Below, piece after piece: positions 25,701-37,700 of a DNA stretch of 64,000 bases. The notes below the pieces were generated by a model. That model worked only from the letters and a program-made list of their open reading frames with translations, searched no databases and was not told where the DNA came from. This DNA comes from Plazaster borealis (Eukaryota; Echinodermata; Asteroidea; Forcipulatida; Labidiasteridae). Numbering within the stretch: position 1 is the first letter of the stretch; every line of letters begins with the position of its first letter. The DNA lies in the NCBI GenBank assembly GCA_021014325.1, contig CM037462.1, positions 21,286,135 to 21,350,134 of the forward strand, in the 5' to 3' direction. A program made the position numbers and the translations under genes.

Positions 25701-28700
25701 CGATCAGTAATAGAGATCTCTGCCGAAACCCTGCAACGGAAGTTGCGCGGAGCGGTGACTCTATAATCTCCCGTGGCTTAAACAGACACTGGTGTCCGGT
25801 GTGCGAGGCTGGCGGTACTGCCTGGTCCATTGCTGTCATTGGCGCAATCGAATAGGGTGGAAAAGGTGTGGGGCTATTACCAGTGGTGCGTGCGATCGAA
25901 TAGGATACGGGCGTGTTGCCGGAACCCAGTAGTGCTGGGGCGACATCCCTTTCCTGTTATAGTCCCGACCCGCTTCATTCAAATCTGGTGCGCATGGGCG
26001 TTGCAAACTGAGACGTGAGTCATAGACCTACAATAATGTTGTGTAAAGGGCGCCACCTACGGTGGTAGAAGAGTTCATGAATAAACCATCTTTGTTGCCA
26101 AGTGTGCTACTTTGAAATCTTGTGTCATCTGTGTACTTCTTGGTGTCTCCTTCCCGAGCCAAGTCTAGAGGTTAAGGGTCCCACGAGCATCTCGATCGAC
26201 CTACCATATACCAACACTGGGACGGTATATTTCTATCCCAACGGATCTGTCTCTAGCCGCTCAGAGCGTTTCCGGCCAGGCCGTCCGATGCCAACACTCT
26301 CTTAGGGTAGTTGCCTAGCGACTTACTTGTTCGAGGGGGGTGTTGCGCGACAATATGCATGAACAAACAAACCTGTGAAAGTTTGAGCTTAATTGGTCAT
26401 CGAGGTCACGAGAAAATGGTGAAAAGAGACCTTATGTTTTCTGTTTTTTCAAATTGTCGCGCGTGATAAAACCATTGTTTTACTCATTTCTCAGAAACGA
26501 TAGCAATTTAGGCAGAAATATTTTAAGGAACCCTTTCTACCATTACTTACTTTAAATCATGTAAGTTATGTGTGAATCTGTGCACATTGTGTTTTTCGAT
26601 CTTACCAATAGTGTACAGGGCCTTTAACTATTATAGACTCGCACATATTTGAACTTTTGGGACCATTGTGGTCACTACCATATGGAGTTTTACATGGGTG
26701 GGATTTTGTTTTGTCAATTATTTTAGTTTAACATAGTTTATGGCTATGAAAATTATATATCTTGTTGGGAATGTAATACTGAGTGATTAACAATATAAAT
26801 TAAAACAAATTCAACAAATTAATGAAGAAAACCTGAGAATAAGACTTGACCTCCGTTTCCGGTTACTTGTAAAAATTAAGAATGCCAAACTGACGGTCAT
26901 GTTGTCATTAAACCTATGTAATAGACGCACACATTCGGGCGTGATTGGCAAATGTTTTTTTTAACAATAAGCATCCTTATCCAAATTTTAAATTTTGTTT
27001 CACTGTTAATTGGAACAAATTATTTGCATTATACAAAACTTGAAAATTTATTTATAACAACTTGCTATGGGTATTTTTATTTTCAAGAATTTTGTATAAA
27101 TATACTTTAAAGAGAAGTTTCGATTTCATAGAAAATATAGTCTTCGAGTTTTTTTCTCGTTTTCAATATGCGCTAAACTTGCACAGTCTATAGACGATGT
27201 GACCTCTGACGTCATACGAAAACCATAACATGATGCGCGCACATGTCGCCGGGCAAAACCTTTGTGTTCTGACAGCCAGCTATAAAGGACACACAATGTT
27301 ACCATGAGTACGCGTCTTCTTGCCCAACGGAAACGAGTGCTTTGTCAACAGAGGGCGGTTTGAATGTAAACAGAGGTCACATCGTCTATATGCAATACAA
27401 CAAAAACAAGATCTATGCGCACATTCTCATACCTGATTCTGGAGTTGAGACATTCGTGTTCACCACCGCCCCTAATCCTGAAGTCGTGTTGGCTCTCACA
27501 GATACAAGATAATCTGACGCTGCTGAAAGCTCTTGAATGATGTAGTTCCTTCTAACACTCTCTACCAACACACTGTACTCTTGGATCTTTAGGACCGCCG
27601 CTGAACATTGGAAATATCTTAAGAGTTTGTAGCTGATCAGATAGCTGGTGATCTCACATGGTTTGTTGGTTGGGGGTTCCCACGTGACTTGGATGGAATC
27701 ACTTGTGGATGAGGCTCGGACATTGGATACTACATCAGGGACTGTGGACATACAATATTAGTTTGAAGGAAAAACAAGTTTTGTTTTTAGAAAAAAACAT
27801 TTCATTCATGTTATTTTATGATCTGAGATTTGGTTTTGTTATGAAATGTGTTCCAGAGGACTCTGGTTATTTTTATTGTTATCAATTCTGCATTAAAAAA
27901 TGAACAAACAAATACAATATGTAAATAAACATAAACAAGGAGACCCACAGCAAAGTGGTTCACAAGGAGATATGACAGCAAATAATTAAAAACTTATTTT
28001 TAAAATTTGTTAATAGGTAATAGTTGCATTGATATAGCATCATTTAAATTTTCAAAAAGAAATTCGCAGGTCAAAAGCGAAACAAAAAAATTCACAATCA
28101 CCTTTAAATATTGCCCAAGTTCTCACTAAAAATGATGGAACAAAAATATCAAAACAAGAAAATAAGAAAACTATTTGTTTAATAAACAAAGCATCTGTTC
28201 AGAAGATCAGCTTATTCATTTATTTAATAACTTATTTATTTTATACATTTCTTTTCCCAGGGTATGCCCAAACAGTTAAGGGTGCACCCCACTAAATAGG
28301 GAGAAAACAGAGCGTCGACCTCATTAATATTTTGTAGGCCCTCAAAATATTCTATATTAGACAGATTTGAGAGACCCAAAAAGGGGGGAAAGTGTAAAAT
28401 TGTTGCCCAATTGTGACCGTGGGGTTGTTGACTTCCAACTTGAGGTATTTTGGATGACATGGCCCTGAAAAATGGTGCTATTTGCCGAAAGGTGTAGGGA
28501 CATTTTTCAAGATTGACGCTTGGACGTCTGGAAAATTTCATTGCTGTATGGGTGTTTTTATTTGGAGGGAGAATAACTCTCCGGGGCCTTGGGACTCCCC
28601 ATAGTAAATTGAGCAGAGAATAAAAGTTCAAGAGTCAATGGATAATTTTCCCTGTACTGTAAAAAAGCTGTGAGACTTCTAAGTATTTTGTTTGTATTTT

Positions 28701-31700
28701 TGAATATTTAGCATTTTGCACTGTATGCTATGGGAGTTTATTTAGTGGGGTGCACTGGTTTCCTTTGGGCCCCTGCACACATTGCTCCACATTATCTCAA
28801 TGTTTACTACATGGTAGATTCATTTCATGCAATAACAACAAAACACCAGTGATACCATGCATAAGTACATACCTTCTCCATCTGTAGTTACATAAACTGC
28901 ATCACTGAATGAACCGTAAGTAACTGATGTACATGCTTGAACTTTAAAATGGTACTCGGTACAAGCTGTCAGTCCATCAAAGGTGGCTGAAGTGACATTT
29001 GTTGGCACGGTAGTCTCCGTAAATTTGTCACTTGTTGCTGTATTAACAAGTTTGTAGGTGTACCCTGTGATTGTGCCATTTCTGTCCCTGCATGCTGGAG
29101 GCTGCCAGGTAAAGGTCACTGACCTTGATGATGTTAAAGTGTTGATGATAGCAACCGGTTTCCCTGGACCTGTAGGTAGGAGATAAAAATGACAAATGTA
29201 CCATCAATTTACTTAAAGGATCTATGTCATTGCACTTAGATGCAGCTGTGCAATGGCAGACTTTAAAACACTAGGTGGCAGCAAACATAACAGGGAATAT
29301 TTACATTGCGTATGAAGTTTTAGTATATTTCCGAGAATAATGCATAACATGTCAATTCTGCTGCCAACTCGTGTCGCCAAAAAACCTCTCCAAATGAGGT
29401 CATTGAATTAGCCTCTGAAAATCTGACATCACACTTTGTGGTTTGTGAACATTGCCACATACTGGCCTTAGAACCTGGCAGCTTCCTGCCAGATGTACCT
29501 TTGACCTCACATGTAATAATAATGTGTTGTGTGCACACCATAGAGCGCCATATAGCTCTATGGTACACACACGCGCTAGACTGACGCGTCATGTGCGTTT
29601 CATCAATGGCAGTCTACGTAGACCTTAAATGCGTTGTGCGTAATACATACTTTGAAAAAACACGCCGAGCAATGCATATAACTTTTACGAATAATAAAGT
29701 TCGCAATACAGATACATGGAATCGGGACCGCTGTGTATTTTCACGCATTGTGTAGTGCACGAGACGGACACATGGATTTCTTACCTCTCGCGTCATTTGC
29801 ATGTATCATTTTTTATCCCATGAAATCATTGGCTTTGTAAAACCAGTGCCTGTCATTATACTTTGAATAAAGACAGGGGACCAGGCTAACATTGAGTTAG
29901 TTTTCTTGCCAATCTATAACAAGCTGCATAAATAATGACCAGGGCCTAATTTCATTGAGCTGCTTAAGCAGATAATACTGCTTAACAAGTTCCTGCTTAG
30001 CACAAATAAGCAGGATACCAGTCACAGATGGTACATGTGAAATGGTATTTTGACCGGTAACCTTATTCTGCTAAGCATTTTTTGTTGTGCTTAGCTACAT
30101 TTTGTGCTTCAGCAGCTCTATGAAATTGGGCCCTAATCTTGTGCACATGTCATGTAGAGAGGTAAGCATAGGCCATGTTGCGTTCAAGCTCAATCACAGA
30201 GGAGCAAGTATAGAGATATTATGTGTACTTTCTTAAAGACACTGGACACGATTGGTAATTGTCAAAGACTAGTCTTCTCACTTGGTGTATCTCAACATAT
30301 GCACAAAATAACAAACCTGTGAAAATTTGAACTCAAGTTGCGAGATAATAATGGAAGAAAAAACACCCTTGTCACACAAAGTTGTGTGCTTTCAGATGTG
30401 ATTTCGAGACCTCACGCGTGAGGTCTCGAAATGAATTCAAATATTTTACTGAGAAATTACTTTTTCCTCAAAAACGACGTTACTTCAGAGGGAGCGGTTT
30501 CTCACAATGTTTTATACTATCAACAGCTCTCCATTGATCGCTACCAAGTAAGTTTTTATGCTAACAATTATTTTGAGTAATTACGGTACCAATAGTGTCC
30601 AGTGCCTTTAAGACTCTGATTCTTGCCTTCATCCCTTACTCATTGGCCATCTTGGATTGCAATCAATTGACAAAGAGGGATCTGTAAAAGGGCGCAATCC
30701 CATTTTTTCTGGCCCTTCACCGGCTTTGGTTTAACCAACTGGAGCAACAAGGTGAGAATTTGATGCGGGAAAGGGGCAAGAAACAAGAGGAGAACAAGAT
30801 GATAAATATCATTTGTTTTTACCCTTACACTGATGTGTATTAAGCACTGTATACTCAGTACTTTCCTGAGTTCTGTGAAAAAAATTCCACAAACAAATCA
30901 CTCGGGTGGGATTCAAACCCTTGACCTTTGCATTGCTAGAGCAGATGTCGTACCATTAGACCACCGAGCTAGCACGGTGGCTAGAGGCAGTTCGAAAAGT
31001 ATGTGTTAGCAGCGGGTACCGCAACGATTTAATAGATGTTAATTTCCCCTGATGCAAAATTAACATCTATTATAGATGATAAATGGTGGCAATCAACAGA
31101 TGCATTTTCAGTCTTACCAGATTCGAGTGTTACAACTTCCTTCGTTCTCCTCACCCCTAGTCCACCCCCAGTCTCCAAGCTCACTGATACCTCATATTTG
31201 GATGCTGGTAACAGACGGTAGATCGTGCGTTCTGTACTAGGGTGCTCAACTGTCAATTCCTGAAAGTCGGCATTCTCTTCTTCAGGACATTGAAGAACCT
31301 GGATTAGTTTGTAAGTGACTTTATATCCAGTGATGCTACAGGAGGAGTCGTTGGGTTGTGTCCAATTAAGATGTATAGATGTAGCTAGGGGTTCTGTGTG
31401 CAAATCGCCGACAGCATCCGGAGCTGAAACAAATAGAACAATTACATGACTTCATACAAAAATACATTGTTGCTACATGTAAATCACATGATCAATCAAG
31501 GCTCAGAAGGTCAGAACATCTGATGGGCCACTGGAGGGATGCATAGTGCAGGGTTACATGGCCTGGAAAGGCTGTTGAATTTTCAGTTTGACGAAATTTG
31601 AAATGTTGATTAATGAGGCTGGACTGCTGACTCTGCCCAGGGTTTTTACGAGACACCGAGGTAAAAAATCATGGCAACAAAGATATGGGTTTTAAGTTAG

Positions 31701-34700
31701 CATACAGCCCTCACCTTGACTCTCTGTGGTTCCCTCTGCTGGCAAGCTAAATGAACCATTCCCTGCTGACGTCCAAGCCCTGACTTTGAAAAAGTACTTC
31801 GTACAGGCCTGAAGTCCATCCAGGCTTGCCGTGGTAATATTTGCTTCTGTAGCTCCAGATTTCACGATCACTTGTCCAGTTTCTTCCTCCATGAGTTGGT
31901 AGAGGAATCCTCTAATTGTGCCGTGTCTGTCCTCGCATGATGGTAGCTCCCATGAGAATGTCAGAGAGGATACAGTTGAACTTGTTTTGTTTACAGAACC
32001 TGGTTGTTCAGGGGCTGCGGCAAAAACATTTTTTGTCATCAAATTATTTTACTCATTGATTGATAACTCATTTGCTCAGATGTCAGTCGCCTGATCAATA
32101 GGTTGACAAAAGAAACTGATTGATTGCTCAATGAATTTATTGAACGATTATTTGAGATTTATTGATCAGTTAGATAACTGGATTGAAAAATTGCTCCATT
32201 GATAATCAATAAACTGATCAACCGTTAAATTGCTATATGTATGATCATCAGATAAGTGGTTTAATTGGTCAACTACATGTAGCAAAACGAACAATTTGTT
32301 ACCTTATGGTGATCATCTTACTGCCAATTCCTTGAGCCCAATTTCATAGAGCTACTTAAGCATAAAATATTGCCTCAACAATTGTCTGCTAAGCAGATAT
32401 GAGCAGGATACCAGTCACAGATGTTACATGTGACATGGTAGTTTGGCTGGTAACCTTGTTCTGTTGAGCATAATTTTCTTGTGCTTATCTAATTTTTGTG
32501 CCCGAGTGGCTCTGTGAAATTGGGTCTAGGTTGTATAGTAACCCAGGCATGATCCCTGGCTATATACGGCAGTATAAGGTTGTATGACTTCACCCCCCCC
32601 CCCCAGTGTAGGGAGAATGCCCACGTATATAAATGGTTCAGTTGGTAGAACATTGGCACCTATTAAAATCAGCAGGTCCCAGGGTCAAGTCCTGCTCTAC
32701 AGTCAAGTTTTCTTTGTTCACCAAAAATAAAAAATTAACACCTCACAGATTCATTTAATTTTGTTTATTGAAGACTGCTTGATCAATCAAGAGTGTGTCA
32801 TTTCATGTATATCACTTACCTTCTTCAAGTGTTCTACCAGTGTTGTTAACTCCATTCCCGCCCCCAGTAACCGTCTTCGCTCTAACCACCACCATATACT
32901 CAGAGTCTGGATGAAGCATCTTTAAAACTGTCGCTGTCTCAGATACACCTGTTGTACTAGTTTCCACAGTGTCTAGTCCTTCACACTGACCATGCTGCAC
33001 CAGGGTGTAGGTGACTGAGTAACCAGTGATTGGGCATGGGGGTTCAGTTGGAGCAGACCAGGAGACTTGTAGTGTAGTTGGGCTGTTGCTTGATACCTGT
33101 ATGTCTGTTACCTCATCAGGGACTGTTAGAGATGAAAGTGAAATGAATTTACAATCCTACAATTGATATTTACTGAGAATTGACAGTCTTTAAAGGCAGG
33201 TTTATAGATTGGTAAATACTCCAAAAATTTATTACCATTTAAATTTACTTGGTGAAAATCTCTGCAGCTGTTGGTAGTATAAACTCTTTTGAGAAAGGAT
33301 TCCCTTCAAAGTAATATGGTTTGGATAATTTTTCACCCAAAAACATTTGGATCTGAAAAACCATTCATGCATGAATCATTTCTAAGATTTCTGAGGGTTG
33401 TGGTGTCCGATCGCGAATGCTGTGGCCAGAGATGCCGTTGGTACCCGATGTCACCTTGCTAAACGTGGTTGTTTTTTTTGCTGCTTTCTCAGCAAGTAGA
33501 CGCTGTATTCAGCTGAAAATGTTATTGTATCTTTCTTTATGATTTTGCCAATAAATCAGCATTGCGTTCTATGACCCAACCTTTAAAAATGTATATTTAT
33601 GTTATTATTAAGATCTGGTTATGAAAACAAAGAACCCCTTAAAAGAGACTAGCACTATAGCCTGTAGGCCTGAAGATACCTGTGTAGAGAAGATGATGAA
33701 GAAATGTTCAGTTTTAGATGTGGGAGGAAAACCCCAAATAGGGAAAACCCACGCAATCAGGTAGGGACTGAAAACCCAATCCACATGCAAGGCTCTTAAC
33801 TAGAGTGAGTTCACTGAGGTAAAATGCAGGGAAAGAAACCACTCAGTCATTCTGGACCCAATCTCATGGCACTGCTTACTGAAAACTACTGCACTAGACC
33901 CCAATAGACTCGGAAATAACCGCAGAAATCTGTCGTATGCAGCTCCATGTTCTGTACCCTGTACACAGAAGCCATCATAAATGCATTATCTCATCACATT
34001 AAACTGGAACCAGACTATTTTACCCCCAAGCCTCGGTTTGACAAAATAATTTGAATAGGAGAAAACCAATATGGCTACACCGTGATAACGGTTTATTAAA
34101 TGGGAATTTCAAGTGTCTTGAGTGTTTTTACCTGCACTTGGTGTGGTCACTTCCTGAGTCTGGCTGAAGGTCCCATAACCCGCCGATGTCCATCCTCTAA
34201 CACGAAACCCATACTCAGTGCAAGGCAACAAATTCTTAAAGGTATGTTGTTTAACAGTTGAATTAGAATCTTCAGCAATCTTTCCTCCAGAAATCAGGAG
34301 CTGATAGTTGTACCCTAAGATTGCACCGTTTCTAACCGCACAGTTGGGTGCCCTCCACTTGGCATCAATGTCAGAGTTTACTAATTCAGTATGAACAATT
34401 CTAGGTGGTCCAGGAACTATTCAGAGAGAAAACAAGAAAATAAACTAATATTTTACAAATTTAATCAAATGAAATAAAATAAAATGTTGTTCAACTCTTC
34501 CATGATGTCCGATAAGGCCTATAACAATATTTTGGTGTCACTCAAACAACACTTAAAAATTCAGGGCAACCTGATGAAAAAGCTGTCATATTCCTTTGTG
34601 AAATTATTGACAATTTTCCTTGGTTAGAAGACCCATTAAAAAAACTTTAAAATATAATAATAATAACTGATATGTTACAATTTCTTTATATTTCACAACA

Positions 34701-37700
34701 TTTTCACACCCTCTATTGTCAACAGGAACAGTAGATTGACCATACATGGATGTTTACAGATAATAAGTCAATCAGGCGTCAGATGATTTCACTCAAACTC
34801 CACACTGCAAACTACAGTTTCAAACGAAAGAATCTAGACTCCCTGCGTGGAGAGTGTGGAGATATTGTTTGTTTAACATTATGGGGAGTCCTGCTGTGCG
34901 TGGAGAATGTGGAAAGTATTGGGTATAGGCCAACACAATGGCTATCATGATCTCCACACTCTCCTTGCAAGTAGTGCTCGGAGACAATTCGGCACACTCA
35001 CATTGGTATTGGTTTTGTATCAATAATTATTTATGATCTCCACACTCTCCGTGCGTGGAGTGCGCGGAGACCACCGACATGTAGTGATTGGTCGGGCACA
35101 CTCATACTACTCATGAAATATGGTGCAGGCAGTTTGTACACAATATTACAATACACAATGTGTATGCATCCCAAATTCTCCACGCACAGTCAGGACTCCC
35201 CATAATGTCAAAAAAACAATATCTCCACACACTCCACGCAGAGAGTCTAGGTTATTTGGTTTGAAACTGCAATGCTACAATTCAAATCCACTAGTCTATC
35301 AAAACAATGCGTGCACGTCATGCACTAACACGTGTGACATTCCATGAACGATCAAGATGCATTTTGTGACAGGGAACACACAGTTTTATTTGTTACTTAT
35401 GATTGAAAGTTCTTTTTTTTTGTGGGATGGCCCAGGTGAAGGTGGGTCAGGGGAACTTTAAAGGGTCTGTATATGTTTGGTAATGATTTTGAAAAAATAA
35501 TGGCAAAAAACTTACTTGGTAAGATGTACAGCAGCTTTGGATAGTATAATGCATTTTTAGAAACTTTTCACTTCAAAATCGAAGTAATGCGGTTATGGAA
35601 AAAGATATCACTTTCTATCCCCAAAAATTTGAATCTGAGAGACAGTAACGCTTCTCAGATTGTGTATTCCAATTGCAGATTATTCTTCCTGCGTGGACAC
35701 AACCGCTCCAGATTTTCGGCAATATCTCAAAAACGCTATCACCTTTTGTAATGAAATTTTCACAGGTTAGTTTTATGGTATATATATAAAACTATATAGG
35801 ATTGCAACAAACAGTGAGTTCCAACTACCAAACATATACAATCTCTTTAAGAGTAATTCCTTAGCTCTGACCTGATTCAGAGGTCTTATTAGAAATCTGT
35901 GCTGCTTCAGACGATTCTCCAGCACTGGTAATGGCTACTATTTTCACTCCATACAATGTGTGCGGCAGCAAGTCACCAATCACAAGAGAGTCATTCCCAG
36001 TTGTCGTCTGCTTCGGATCAAAGTCTCCTTCGGTTAACGCTTTGCATCTTCCTTGTTGAATTAGCCAGTATTTTAGCTTATAGGTGATCACAGAACAGAG
36101 TGTGTTGATTGGCCGGGACCAACTGAGCCGGAGGGATGTTTCATTCAGCGCTACACCAGTGAAATTAACCGGTTTCCCTGGAACTAATACCACACAAACA
36201 ATAAACAAGAAACACAAACACAAACAAAATGCACGATGAGTTGGTAGATGATCATGAAAATGGAAATGTATGCATCAAACATTCACCACATGCAAAAATG
36301 AAAAATCAAACAAATGAAACATGACAAACATTGTATGGAAAACAAGTATATACATGTGTTATTTGTTATCGGTGAAATGAATGTGATGTATTCAAATGAA
36401 AAACTCAAAATTCCCAAGATGCAAAAATTCTTACAACAGCTCACTCCACGTTGGTTTGTGTGCATTACGCTTGTATTGATCTTTACGCATACTAGATACA
36501 AGTTAACTTTTATTTACTCTATGATGCAGACTTTTTTTCTAGATGGGTTCTTCTTACATTTTTCATAGCACAACTCACAATGTTTTTCCCCTGCAATTTT
36601 TCTTAACCCCCCCCCCCAAAAAAATACCTGTACCATGTTGCCTACATCATTGTCATGTACTCTATACACATCAGCCATAATAAATGCAATATCTCATAAC
36701 ATCAAACTGACTATTTTTTATTATTATTGTTATTATATATTTCTGATAATGAAACCAAGGATGCCTCATAAGTGAACTTAATCACTGTCGCTCGCAAGCC
36801 TGAGGATACCTGTAAATAAGGGTGCTTGCTATGTGAACCAGAAACACCGGGGTTAACCCCTACTCTTCCACGATAAGTGTTCTGGGTTCTTTTACGTGCA
36901 CCACCATTCTTAGTACACGGGACCTACGGCTTAATGTCCCATCCGAAGGACAAAGCAATTATTGTAAAGCATCTTGCTCAAGGACACAAGTGTCATGACC
37001 GGGACTCGAACCCACACTCTACTGATCAGAAACACCAGAGTCCATTGCTCTTAACCGCTCAGCAACGAAACGCCATGCCATTTTATCATCAAGCCTAAAT
37101 TTGAATCTTGAGAAACCAAAATGTCCACACTGTGATGAAATTTTAGGAAGACCGCCAATGTAGGGCTAGATAGCTCAGTTGGTAGAGCGCCGGCAGGTTA
37201 ATCCAGAGGACAGAGGTTCAAATCCTGCTCAAGTAAATTTGTCTTTGTTCAACCCCAACAATTAAGTAAAAATTTGCTCAATCACTTTCCGTGGTGGTTT
37301 ATTATTTGATATTTGAAAGTTTCTTTGATGAGAATTGAAAACGTTTTTGTGTGCGTGCTTTTACCTGCACTTGGTGTCGTCTCATTCTGAATCTGGCTGA
37401 AGGACCCATTACCCATCGATGTCCATCCTCTAACACGAAACCCATACTCAGTACAAGGCAACAAATTCTCAAACGTGTGCTGTCTAACAGTTGAATCAGT
37501 TACTCCTTCTTCAGCAATCTTTCCCCCAGAAATCAGGAGCTGATAGTGGTAACCTAAGATTTTACCATTTGCATCAGCGCAGTTGGGTGCTTCCCACGTG
37601 ACATAAAGGGTTGAGCTTTTTATTTCAACATCAACATTTATAGGGGGTCCGGGAACTATCCAAATGGAAGCAAAATAAATATTGTTTAAAAAAATATTTA

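Noticed and set aside
25830..26305. Plus-strand coding frames in the GC-rich block
   Set aside because: They lie inside the solo LTR; no gag or pol motif is present.
28236..28631. 131-codon minus-strand gene
   Set aside because: It lies inside a 474-bp inverted-repeat element, with no recognisable domain and no splice context.
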